Positions 1-5,550 of a stretch of 7,582 nt of DNA are shown one piece after another. Each line of letters opens with the position of its first letter. Position 1 is the first letter of the stretch. This DNA is from a bacterium (GTDB taxonomy: Bacteria; UBA9089; UBA9088; JAGUXG01): positions 1 through 7,582 of the forward strand of contig JASEHO010000074.1 of the NCBI GenBank assembly GCA_030018505.1, written 5' to 3'. The notes beneath the pieces were generated by a model, which saw nothing but the letters and a program-made list of their open reading frames with translations, ran no database searches and was not told where the DNA came from. Made by a program: the position numbers and the translations under genes.

Positions 1-306
1 GCAACTATTTAGCCAGGTGAAGCAACAACTAAGTAAAAAGGGAATTCATTGCAAAATTATCAATGAGCAATTAGCAATGAAAAGGAGAAGCTGTAAGCTA
101 TAAACTGTAAGGATTAAGCTTAAAAGGATAGATTCTTATAGCTTATAACTTCTATATTTTTACATTTTACATTGAACTTTACCCGTTACTTCATAATGGC
201 TAAAATGTTACAAATAGTTTTTAGCATGTGGTTATAAAAATCTCTCTGGTTAGCGTAGAAGATTGCGGTTTTTTTGGTAAGGACTATTGCTTTCTCGGTA
301 CACTAT
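1..306. other. Gene-free region downstream of fliJ
   Basis: No convincing coding frame, tRNA or rRNA is visible here. The region follows the stop codon of fliJ, the last gene of the operon in this window. Its middle part (about 61-190) is built of degenerate 7-base units and can fold into a long imperfect hairpin, described separately. I see no clear intrinsic terminator for the leftward transcript: no G+C-rich stem is followed by a T run on the minus strand. Whether the operon continues left of the window cannot be told. Confidence 0.6.
61..190. repeat. Degenerate heptad array with inverted arms
   Basis: The sequence shows a 7-base period. Units starting at 61, 68 and 75 are CAATGAG, CAATTAG and CAATGAA. 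Units at 91, 98 and 105 are CTGTAAG, CTATAAA and CTGTAAG. On the right side, units at 135 and 142 are CTTATAG and CTTATAA, and units at 163 and 170 are CATTTTA and CATTGAA. The right-hand units are roughly the reverse complement of the left-hand ones: 94-103 pairs perfectly with 136-145, and 89-103 pairs with 136-150 at 13 of 15 positions. The array is non-coding. It resembles in style the short tandem heptamer repeats known from some cyanobacterial genomes. Its function is unknown. Confidence 0.6.
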
Positions 307-753
307 TCACTCTCTCAGGTTTGCTTTTCTTTCAAATAAAGAGAGTCCAATCTCATCCTGGATAAATTGATCTACCTTCTCTCCTTCTTTTTTTTCTCTG
401 ACTGTATTCTTCTCTTTGAGCTTCTCTATCACCCTTCTTTCACCAGAGGCAACAATCACCCTTTTTCTTGCTTCGAAAAGCTCTTCATTTAGCTCCTTTA
501 CCCTCTTTATCTGGTTCTCCTTCTCTTCTTCAAGCCTCAAGATAAATGAATGAGAGGTTTTGAGTTCATTTATAGAGATAACCTCATTTTGGCTCTTTGT
601 TTCCTTATTAAGAGCCTGTTGAAGGAGATCTTTGATCTTTTCAAGGAGAGCATCTTCAAACTCCAAAGTCCTCTGCCAATTAGCCAGCTCTTCCTTCAGA
701 ATCTCTTCTCTATGCTTTTTTATCCTTAAAACCTTTTCAAACCTGAAGGCCAT
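307..753 (-). CDS. fliJ: Flagellar export protein FliJ
   Basis: FliJ is a small soluble coiled-coil protein. In the family it inserts into the central pore of the FliI hexamer, couples the ATPase to the export gate (FlhA), and escorts chaperones. This product is 148 residues, the usual FliJ length. It opens with the family-like MAFRFEKVLRIKKHRE and is almost entirely charged helix, rich in Glu, Lys and Leu, with no membrane segment. The ATG at 753 lies 2 bases beyond the fliI stop and is preceded by GAGGAGAAG, which fits a strong ribosome site and coupling to fliI. Identification rests on the opening motif, the length, the coiled-coil composition and the position directly after fliI, since FliJ sequences diverge strongly. 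It is the last gene of the operon visible here and lies outside the duplicated segment. Confidence 0.88.
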   Translation of the reverse strand: MAFRFEKVLRIKKHREEILKEELANWQRTLEFEDALLEKIKDLLQQALNKETKSQNEVISINELKTSHSFILRLEEEKENQIKRVKELNEELFEARKRVIVASGERRVIEKLKEKNTVREKKEGEKVDQFIQDEIGLSLFERKANLRE

Positions 754-755
754 TA

Positions 756-2060
756 TTACTTCTCCTCAAATACCTTTTGTAATTCTGAGGTAGCATGCTG
801 ATAATCCGATCTCTCCCATATCCCCTGCCTTAAAAACTCCTGCACCTTATCAATCTTAGAGATAGCATAGTCTATCTTTGGGTTAGAGCCTTTCACATAG
901 GCTCCAATATTTATCAGGTCCTGGGCATCTCGGATAATCGCTAATATCTCCCTGAGTCTTTTGGCATTCTGTTCTTGGGTTTTATCTACTATATCTATCA
1001 TCACCCTTGAGACGCTCTGCAATATATCTATAGCTGGATAATGATTTTTTTCAGCCAGCTCACGGGATAAGACCACATGGCCATCTAATATTGCCCTAAC
1101 ATTATCAGAGATAGGCTCGTTCATATCATCTGCGTCAACAAGGATGGTGTATATTCCTGTAATTGTCCCTCTTTCTGATGTTCCTGACCTCTCGAGAAGC
1201 CTTGGCAAGAGAGCAAAGACAGATGGCGTAAACCCTCTGGTGGCTGGAGGCTCTCCGATAGACAAGCCAACCTCTCTTTGTGCCCGAGCAAACCTTGTTA
1301 TAGAATCCATCATCAGCATCACATCCAGACCTAATCCTCTGAAGTATTCAGCAATAGCTGTGGCGACAAAGGCGGCTCTGAGCCTGACTAAGGGTGGCTG
1401 GTCTGATGTGGCTACAATAACTACTGATCTCTTTAAGCCTTCCTCTTGCAAATCCTTCTCTATAAAATCCCTGACCTCCCTTCCCCTCTCTCCAATTAAA
1501 GCAACCACATTCAAATCTGCCTTAGTAAATCTGGCTGTCATTCCCAAGAGCGTACTCTTTCCAACTCCAGAGCCTGAAAAGATACCAAATCTTTGTCCCC
1601 GTCCAACTGTGAGGCAAGAGTCAATTGCCCTTATTCCTGTGGGAAGAATCTCCTTAATTCTTGGTCTCTTTAATGGGTCAGGTGAGTCTCTCAATATAGG
1701 ATACTTTGTCTCGCTGAGGAGCAATCCCTTTCCATCTATCGGCTGGCCAACCCCATTCAAAACCCTGCCTATAAGCCCCTCTCCGACACCTACCATTAGA
1801 GGCTTTCCAGTAGCTATGACCTCGTCATCCGCCTTTATTCCTTCGGTTGAGCCAATAGGCATCAGACAGAGATTCTTGTCTCTAAATCCAACAACCTCTG
1901 CCTGTATCTCTTTTTTGCCTGGTGATATTAAGCATATTTCACCAACTGAAGCAGGCGGACCCTCTGATTCAATCACCAGACCTATGACCTGTTTTACCCT
2001 GCCTTTCAAGCAGAAAGGGTCAATCTTTTTAATGATAGGATTAAGCTCTTTTAGATTCAT
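756..2060 (-). CDS. fliI: Flagellum-specific ATPase FliI (intact copy)
   Basis: FliI is the hexameric ATPase of the flagellar type III export apparatus, related to the F1 beta subunit. It hydrolyses ATP at the cytoplasmic face of the export gate. The 434 residues are full length for the family. An N-terminal beta-barrel region (about 20-95) precedes the nucleotide-binding core. The Walker A motif GSGVGKST is at 163-170 (Lys168), the GERGREV loop with catalytic-type Glu191 at 190-196, and the Walker B stretch MLMMDS ends near 253. The FliI/SctN signature GEPPATRGFTPSVF follows at 269-282. The C-terminal helical region extends to 434. The ATG overlaps the end of the downstream fliH copy by 20 bases, and AAGGAAGAAG lies upstream of it. 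The first 134 codons also occur, nearly identical, in the fragment at 2994-3419. This copy has every catalytic motif and should be the functional one. A virulence-type SctN is unlikely given the flagellar neighbours. Confidence 0.97.
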   Translation of the reverse strand: MNLKELNPIIKKIDPFCLKGRVKQVIGLVIESEGPPASVGEICLISPGKKEIQAEVVGFRDKNLCLMPIGSTEGIKADDEVIATGKPLMVGVGEGLIGRVLNGVGQPIDGKGLLLSETKYPILRDSPDPLKRPRIKEILPTGIRAIDSCLTVGRGQRFGIFSGSGVGKSTLLGMTARFTKADLNVVALIGERGREVRDFIEKDLQEEGLKRSVVIVATSDQPPLVRLRAAFVATAIAEYFRGLGLDVMLMMDSITRFARAQREVGLSIGEPPATRGFTPSVFALLPRLLERSGTSERGTITGIYTILVDADDMNEPISDNVRAILDGHVVLSRELAEKNHYPAIDILQSVSRVMIDIVDKTQEQNAKRLREILAIIRDAQDLINIGAYVKGSNPKIDYAISKIDKVQEFLRQGIWERSDYQHATSELQKVFEEK

Positions 2061-2844
2061 ATTCCAGGACTTCTTCCTTTATCTTCTGAAGCTGAGATGA
2101 AATGGTGGCATCTATTATTCCAAATCCTGTCTGAATCTTACATCCACCCTGTTCAATAGAAGAGTCTTCCCTAATATCTATCCTCTTTGTTTTTGAGCTT
2201 TTTAGAAGCCTTTCCTTCCATTCTTCTGCCACATCAAAATCACCAAGATTTACCAGGACCGTTACACTCTCTTCGGAAAGCCCTCTTTTTATTGCTACAC
2301 ATATATTAGACAAGACAGCCTTCTTATTCTCTTTTATCTCCTCTTTTATTATCTTTTCAGCAATCATTATGGCCAATCCAACCACGACCTCTGCTTCTAC
2401 CTTCTTTATCGCCTCTTCATATAATTCTGATAATGAGGTGAGCGTATTGCTGAAGGTGGCAATAAGCCTGTTTGCCTCTATCTCTCCCTTTCTCTTTCCC
2501 TCTGTCTTTCCCTCAGCAAACCCCTTTTTATAAGCCTCCTCACTTATCCCATCAACCTTCTTTTTTGCCTCTTCTTCTGCTTTCTTAATTATATCCTCGC
2601 ATCTTTTTTCCGCTTCCTTTCGGACATAACCCTCTACATCAGAAAGCACCCTTTCCCTTTCTTCTATCTCTCTATTTATCTCTAAAAGCCTTTGTTCTGC
2701 CAGGCGAATCTTATTCTCAAGCCTTTCAATCAAGTTCCTTCCTTCTCCAAAACCAGAAAATGCCTTTGGGTCTATGACTACATCTGGACTTAGAACTGGT
2801 TGTTTATAAACACTATTCAATGATTGACTCACCTCCTTTTCCAC
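2041..2844 (-). CDS. fliH: Flagellar assembly protein FliH (downstream copy)
   Basis: FliH dimers bind FliI, restrain its ATPase activity and dock it to the C-ring. FliH is related to the peripheral stalk of F- and V-type ATPases. The 267 residues comprise a variable N-terminus (1-35), a long charged coiled coil (about 38-100), a FliH-typical GxxxG run (Gly108, 112, 116 and 120), and a globular C-terminal domain with IEQGGCKIQTGFGIIDA at 230-246, characteristic of the family. It is identical to the upstream copy except for Ile46 (Met there). It follows a truncated fliG fragment and overlaps the intact fliI by 20 bases, so it is the copy linked to functional fliI and fliJ. The longest frame begins with GTG at 2844. 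A TTG at 2820, just before the fliG-fragment stop, has the better-placed AAGGAGGTGA and may be the true start (259 residues). Confidence 0.94.
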   Translation of the reverse strand: MEKEVSQSLNSVYKQPVLSPDVVIDPKAFSGFGEGRNLIERLENKIRLAEQRLLEINREIEERERVLSDVEGYVRKEAEKRCEDIIKKAEEEAKKKVDGISEEAYKKGFAEGKTEGKRKGEIEANRLIATFSNTLTSLSELYEEAIKKVEAEVVVGLAIMIAEKIIKEEIKENKKAVLSNICVAIKRGLSEESVTVLVNLGDFDVAEEWKERLLKSSKTKRIDIREDSSIEQGGCKIQTGFGIIDATISSQLQKIKEEVLEYESKRA

Positions 2845-3009
2845 CCCTGCTGATCATAATCTCGCCCTGCTCCTCTAATTGCCTAACCACAACTATTACC
2901 TTCTGTTGAGCCTCTTCTACTTCAGAGAGTCTCATTGGTCCAAGATAGGAGATCTCCTCTTTCAGCATCTCAGCCGCCCTCTTTGGCATATTCTTATAGA
3001 TTAAGGCAC
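2813..3009 (-). pseudogene. fliG: fliG 3' fragment left by the duplication
   Basis: These bases match the last 64 codons of the intact fliG (residues 275-338, from ALIYKNMPKR to the TAG stop) with no difference seen. The fragment holds the final helices of the FliG C-terminal domain but lacks the FliF-binding N-domain, the middle domain with its EHPQ motif, and the LDDR torque helix. Upstream it joins fliI sequence in another frame. A free ATG at 2989 (FliG Met281) could start a 58-residue peptide; it lies 4 bases after the stop of the fliI fragment, so ribosomes ending there could restart. It has no Shine-Dalgarno sequence of its own. It is probably not a functional protein, but it keeps the fliH ribosome-binding site in place. 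Confidence 0.9.
2829..2838 (-). promoter_or_regulatory. Shine-Dalgarno site inside the annotated start of fliH (downstream copy)
   Basis: On the minus strand this reads AAGGAGGTGA, a near-perfect anti-16S match. It lies inside the first codons of the longest fliH frame, which begins with GTG at 2844. About ten bases downstream is TTG at 2820, in the fliH frame and next to the fliG stop. The strength and place of this site favour the TTG as the real start. Confidence 0.6.
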
Positions 3010-3419
3010 TTATTAATCCTTGGTCTCTTTAATGGGTCAGGTGAGTCTCTCAATATAGGATACTTTGTCTCGCTGAGGAGCAATCCCTTTCCATCTATCG
3101 GCTGGCCAACCCCATTCAAAACCCTGCCTATAAGCCCCTCTCCGACACCTACCATTAGAGGCTTTCCAGTAGCTATGACCTCGTCATCCGCCTTTATTCC
3201 TTCGGTTGAGCCAATAGGCATCAGACAGAGATTCTTGTCTCTAAATCCAACAACCTCTGCCTGTATCTCTTTTTTGCCTGGTGATATTAAGCATATTTCA
3301 CCAACTGAAGCAGGCGGACCCTCTGATTCAATCACCAGACCTATGACCTGTTTTACCCTGCCTTTCAAGCAGAAAGGGTCAATCTTTTTAATGATAGGAT
3401 TAAGCTCTTTTAGATTCAT
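2994..3419 (-). pseudogene. fliI: FliI N-terminal fragment, truncated at the duplication junction
   Basis: The ATG at 3419 starts a frame whose first 135 residues equal FliI 1-135 (through KRPRI). It then runs into fliG sequence out of frame, adds six residues (NKCLNL) and stops. It therefore has the N-terminal FliH-binding region and beta-barrel but ends before Walker A (163-170), so it cannot hydrolyse ATP. Codon 134 is AGG here and AGA in the intact gene, a silent change next to the junction. The start keeps its native context: a 20-base overlap with the upstream fliH copy and the same ribosome site. The fragment should thus be translated if transcribed. Family knowledge says the extreme N-terminus of FliI contacts FliH. 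Whether this 141-residue product is stable is unknown. Confidence 0.92.
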
Positions 3420-4203
3420 ATTCCAGGACTTCTTCCTTTATCTTCTGAAGCTGAGATGAAATGGTGGCATCTATTATTCCAAATCCTGTCTGAATCTTAC
3501 ATCCACCCTGTTCAATAGAAGAGTCTTCCCTAATATCTATCCTCTTTGTTTTTGAGCTTTTTAGAAGCCTTTCCTTCCATTCTTCTGCCACATCAAAATC
3601 ACCAAGATTTACCAGGACCGTTACACTCTCTTCGGAAAGCCCTCTTTTTATTGCTACACATATATTAGACAAGACAGCCTTCTTATTCTCTTTTATCTCC
3701 TCTTTTATTATCTTTTCAGCAATCATTATGGCCAATCCAACCACGACCTCTGCTTCTACCTTCTTTATCGCCTCTTCATATAATTCTGATAATGAGGTGA
3801 GCGTATTGCTGAAGGTGGCAATAAGCCTGTTTGCCTCTATCTCTCCCTTTCTCTTTCCCTCTGTCTTTCCCTCAGCAAACCCCTTTTTATAAGCCTCCTC
3901 ACTTATCCCATCAACCTTCTTTTTTGCCTCTTCTTCTGCTTTCTTAATTATATCCTCGCATCTTTTTTCCGCTTCCTTTCGGACATAACCCTCTACATCA
4001 GAAAGCACCCTTTCCCTTTCTTCTATCTCTCTATTTATCTCTAAAAGCCTTTGTTCTGCCAGGCGCATCTTATTCTCAAGCCTTTCAATCAAGTTCCTTC
4101 CTTCTCCAAAACCAGAAAATGCCTTTGGGTCTATGACTACATCTGGACTTAGAACTGGTTGTTTATAAACACTATTCAATGATTGACTCACCTCCTTTTC
4201 CAC
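3400..4203 (-). CDS. fliH: Flagellar assembly protein FliH (upstream copy)
   Basis: This is the second complete FliH, 267 residues, with the same coiled coil, GxxxG run (108-120) and C-terminal GGCKIQTGFGIIDA motif as the other copy. It differs only at residue 46 (Met, ATG codon; the other copy has Ile, ATT). It directly follows intact fliG. The longest frame begins at GTG 4203 and overlaps fliG by 32 bases. A start at TTG 4179 would reduce the overlap to a few bases and sits below a strong AAGGAGGTGA. Downstream it overlaps the truncated fliI by 20 bases. Both copies look translatable, so the operon would produce FliH from two cistrons. If the duplication is an assembly error, the two are one gene carrying one polymorphism or error. 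Confidence 0.94.
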   Translation of the reverse strand: MEKEVSQSLNSVYKQPVLSPDVVIDPKAFSGFGEGRNLIERLENKMRLAEQRLLEINREIEERERVLSDVEGYVRKEAEKRCEDIIKKAEEEAKKKVDGISEEAYKKGFAEGKTEGKRKGEIEANRLIATFSNTLTSLSELYEEAIKKVEAEVVVGLAIMIAEKIIKEEIKENKKAVLSNICVAIKRGLSEESVTVLVNLGDFDVAEEWKERLLKSSKTKRIDIREDSSIEQGGCKIQTGFGIIDATISSQLQKIKEEVLEYESKRA

Positions 4204-5188
4204 CCCTGCTGATCATAATCTCGCCCTGCTCCTCTAATTGCCTAACCACAACTATTACCTTCTGTTGAGCCTCTTCTACTTCAGAGAGTCTCATTGGTCC
4301 AAGATAGGAGATCTCCTCTTTCAGCATCTCAGCCGCCCTCTTTGGCATATTCTTATAGATTAAGGCACCTATCGTCCCAGTAACACTCTTCATTGCTCTG
4401 GCCAAATCCTTTGAGTCAACCTCTCTGAGAATTCTCTGCAAAGCCCTATCATCAAGCTTTACCAGATCATCAAAGGTAAAGAGCCTCTTTCGCACCTCTT
4501 CTGCTAAATCTGGCTCTGTCTCGGAAAGGGCATCAACTATACCCTTTTCTGTCTCCCTGTCAACTGCCTGGAGTATATTGACCAAAGAGTCAACCCCTCC
4601 TACAGCAACGCTCTTAGTCGTTGTCACCTCATTTTCGAACTTTTCTCGCAGAGAACCTTCTATTGAATTTACAAACTCTGGCGAGACATTCTTCATTCCG
4701 GCCAGCCTTTTGGTCACCTCAGCCCTTTTATCTTCAGGAATATTGAGAAGAACATTTGAGGCTTTCTGTGGGTCTAAATAACTCAGGATAACAGCTATTG
4801 TCTGGGGATGTTCCTTTCCTAAGAAGTTTGCCAGATAAAATGTATCTGCCTTCTTCATAAAATCAAAGGGACGCATCTTCAGGGTGTCTATTAAGCGATT
4901 TACTATCTCCTCTGCTCGAGCTGGCCCTAAGGCTTTTCCCAATACCTCTCTGGCATACTCTATCCCACCCTTACTGATAAATTCTTGAGCCATAAGAAGT
5001 TCTTTTAGCTCTGTAATTATCTGCTGGCTCTCTTCTCGCTCAAGCTTTGGAATCCTGGTTATCTCTAAAGTAAGCTGGTCAACCTCTTCTTCATTCAGGT
5101 ACTTAAATATACCCGCAGATATCTCTGTTCCCATAGCAACTAAAAGCCTGGCTGCTTTCTGTGGCCCTGTCAAAGTTACCTTAGCCAT
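4172..5188 (-). CDS. fliG: Flagellar motor switch protein FliG
   Basis: FliG is the rotor protein of the C-ring. Its N-domain binds the C-terminus of FliF, its middle domain binds FliM, and charged helices of its C-domain meet the stator. The 338 residues are full length. Visible landmarks are the N-domain (about 5-100), the EHPQ motif at 126-129 in LGKEHPQTIAVILSYL, a hinge LFTF at 236-239 (MFVF-like in other species), and the torque helix FDDLVKLDDRALQRILREVD at 239-258 with its conserved Asp and Arg residues. The ATG at 5188 is preceded by GAGGAAAG, which lies inside the end of a small upstream frame. The gene stops at 4172, overlapping fliH. Unusually, it is parted from fliF by about 590 bases. 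The codons for residues 275-338 are duplicated at 2813-3009. Confidence 0.97.
   Translation of the reverse strand: MAKVTLTGPQKAARLLVAMGTEISAGIFKYLNEEEVDQLTLEITRIPKLEREESQQIITELKELLMAQEFISKGGIEYAREVLGKALGPARAEEIVNRLIDTLKMRPFDFMKKADTFYLANFLGKEHPQTIAVILSYLDPQKASNVLLNIPEDKRAEVTKRLAGMKNVSPEFVNSIEGSLREKFENEVTTTKSVAVGGVDSLVNILQAVDRETEKGIVDALSETEPDLAEEVRKRLFTFDDLVKLDDRALQRILREVDSKDLARAMKSVTGTIGALIYKNMPKRAAEMLKEEISYLGPMRLSEVEEAQQKVIVVVRQLEEQGEIMISRGGKGGESIIE
4188..4197 (-). promoter_or_regulatory. Shine-Dalgarno site near the fliG/fliH overlap (upstream fliH copy)
   Basis: The minus strand reads AAGGAGGTGA here. It lies downstream of the GTG that opens the longest fliH frame (4203) and upstream of the in-frame TTG at 4179 that abuts the fliG stop codon. 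The spacing fits TTG initiation with coupling to fliG termination. It is identical to the site at 2829-2838. Confidence 0.6.
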
Positions 5189-5192
5189 TTTT

Positions 5193-5369
5193 TTATCTTT
5201 CCTCTTCTATATCCATAAAAATAGAGCGCATCCTTTCATCTGGAGAGGCAAAAGCCTCATTGACCAATAGGTTCTTTTCATCTTCAGTCAACCACCTGAT
5301 CACCTCTTTCTGTTCTTCTTTAGGAAGCAGACTCAATGCCAAAAGCGACTTTTTTGCACCATTCTTCAT
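5193..5369 (-). CDS. Small protein of unknown function upstream of fliG
   Basis: The ATG at 5369 opens a 58-codon frame, MKNGAKKSLLALSLLPKEEQ and onward, ending in MDIEEER and TAA. The stop lies 4 bases before the fliG start, and the fliG ribosome site is inside its last codons. This spacing is typical of a real operon gene. The product is soluble, acidic at its end and probably helical. The pattern LLALSLLPKEEQ, then VIRWLTEDEKNLL, recalls the helical repeats at the start of FliG (LLVAMG, then FKYLNEEEVDQL), so it could be a FliG-like or FliG-derived fragment. That is resemblance in pattern only. An in-frame stop three codons upstream limits the start. No Shine-Dalgarno sequence is visible before the ATG. 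I do not recognise a family. Confidence 0.6.
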   Translation of the reverse strand: MKNGAKKSLLALSLLPKEEQKEVIRWLTEDEKNLLVNEAFASPDERMRSIFMDIEEER

Positions 5370-5379
5370 TATAGTTTAT
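5370..5379. repeat. 10-base direct repeat, left member
   Basis: TATAGTTTAT occurs here and again at 5727-5736, enclosing almost the whole repeat block between fliF and fliG. It could be a target-site duplication made when the block inserted. The motif is A+T-rich and short, so chance is not excluded. Confidence 0.45.
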
Positions 5380-5383
5380 CGTC

Positions 5384-5411
5384 TATATACCCAAATAAAT
5401 CAGATTTGCAA
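5384..5411 (-). promoter_or_regulatory. Possible weak promoter before the small gene and fliG
   Basis: The minus strand has TTGCAA (5406-5411), 16 bases, then TATATA (5384-5389). Each hexamer matches the sigma-70 consensus at 4 of 6 positions. Transcription would begin around 5377, only a few bases before the ATG at 5369, giving an almost leaderless message. This would fit the lack of a Shine-Dalgarno sequence there. In A+T-rich DNA such matches are frequent, so this is tentative. Confidence 0.25.
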
Positions 5412-5420
5412 AAGACTAAA

Positions 5421-5493
5421 AGGGATTAGAGAGTAGGGAATAGGGATTAGGTTTCATTTATTACTACTCTCTACTCCCTAATCCCTACTCCCT
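5421..5493 (-). repeat. Heptad-repeat hairpin, possible attenuator between fliF and fliG
   Basis: The left arm (5421-5450) is made of AGGGATT-like heptads; the right arm (5464-5493) is made of their reverse complements. The loop is 13 bases. The arms match at 24 of 30 positions, and on the minus-strand RNA two more become G-U pairs. Flanking A-G-A-C-T and A-G-T-C-T bases lengthen the pairing. In the direction of transcription the stem is followed by CCCTTTTAGTCTTTTG, which has two short T runs, so partial termination between fliF and fliG is possible. The stem is not G+C-rich enough for a confident terminator call. Confidence 0.65.
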
Positions 5494-5498
5494 TTCTT

Positions 5499-5539
5499 AA
5501 AGTCTGGAGTCTCAAGTCTAATGTCTTAAAGTCTTGTCT
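5499..5539. repeat. Tandem heptad array ending in GTCT
   Basis: Four consecutive heptads share a GTCT end: AAAGTCT and GGAGTCT, then CAAGTCT and AATGTCT. An 8-base unit TAAAGTCT and a partial TGTCT follow. The array directly follows the hairpin at 5421-5493. It shares the 7-base period of that hairpin but not its unit sequence. Confidence 0.75.
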
Positions 5540-5550
5540 AAATTTTGGTA

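Larger units (their letters stand above)
1660..3009. repeat. Tandem duplication, left copy (1350 bases)
   Basis: This stretch is repeated at 3019-4368 at a constant offset of 1359 bases in the same orientation. Reading both copies side by side I find one substitution, A at 2707 versus C at 4066. The segment holds, in minus-strand order, the last 64 codons of fliG, all of fliH and the first 134 or so codons of fliI. In this left copy the fliI end is continuous with the rest of fliI, and the fliG end is cut off at 3009. The near identity means a very recent event, gene conversion, or an assembly artefact. Confidence 0.93.
3019..4368. repeat. Tandem duplication, right copy (1350 bases)
   Basis: This is the second copy of 1660-3009. 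Here the fliG end is continuous with intact fliG, and the fliI end is cut at 3019. The nine bases 3010-3018 between the copies match neither parent fully. They share T-A-T with the fliG side and T-T-A-A-T with the fliI side, which points to joining at a very short homology. The offset is a multiple of three, but fliI and fliG are in different frames, so the join creates no long fusion protein. Confidence 0.93.

Noticed and set aside
240..280. Intrinsic terminator around the T run near 269-275
   Set aside because: The T run is on the plus strand, whereas the operon is transcribed leftwards, and no stable stem precedes it.
1144..2100. Long plus-strand open frame opposite fliI
   Set aside because: It lies wholly antisense to a gene with all the FliI motifs, has low-complexity Ser/Pro/Leu content and no ribosome site, and is a shadow of the purine-rich coding strand.
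2994..3009. A functional FliI-FliG fusion protein at the join
   Set aside because: The two genes are in different frames there; the chimeric frame ends after six foreign residues.
2935..3459. Plus-strand open frame across the duplication join
   Set aside because: It is the duplicated part of the same antisense shadow and its protein has no family features.
4578..4781. Short plus-strand open frame opposite fliG
   Set aside because: It is antisense to the FliG middle region with no ribosome site or recognisable motif.
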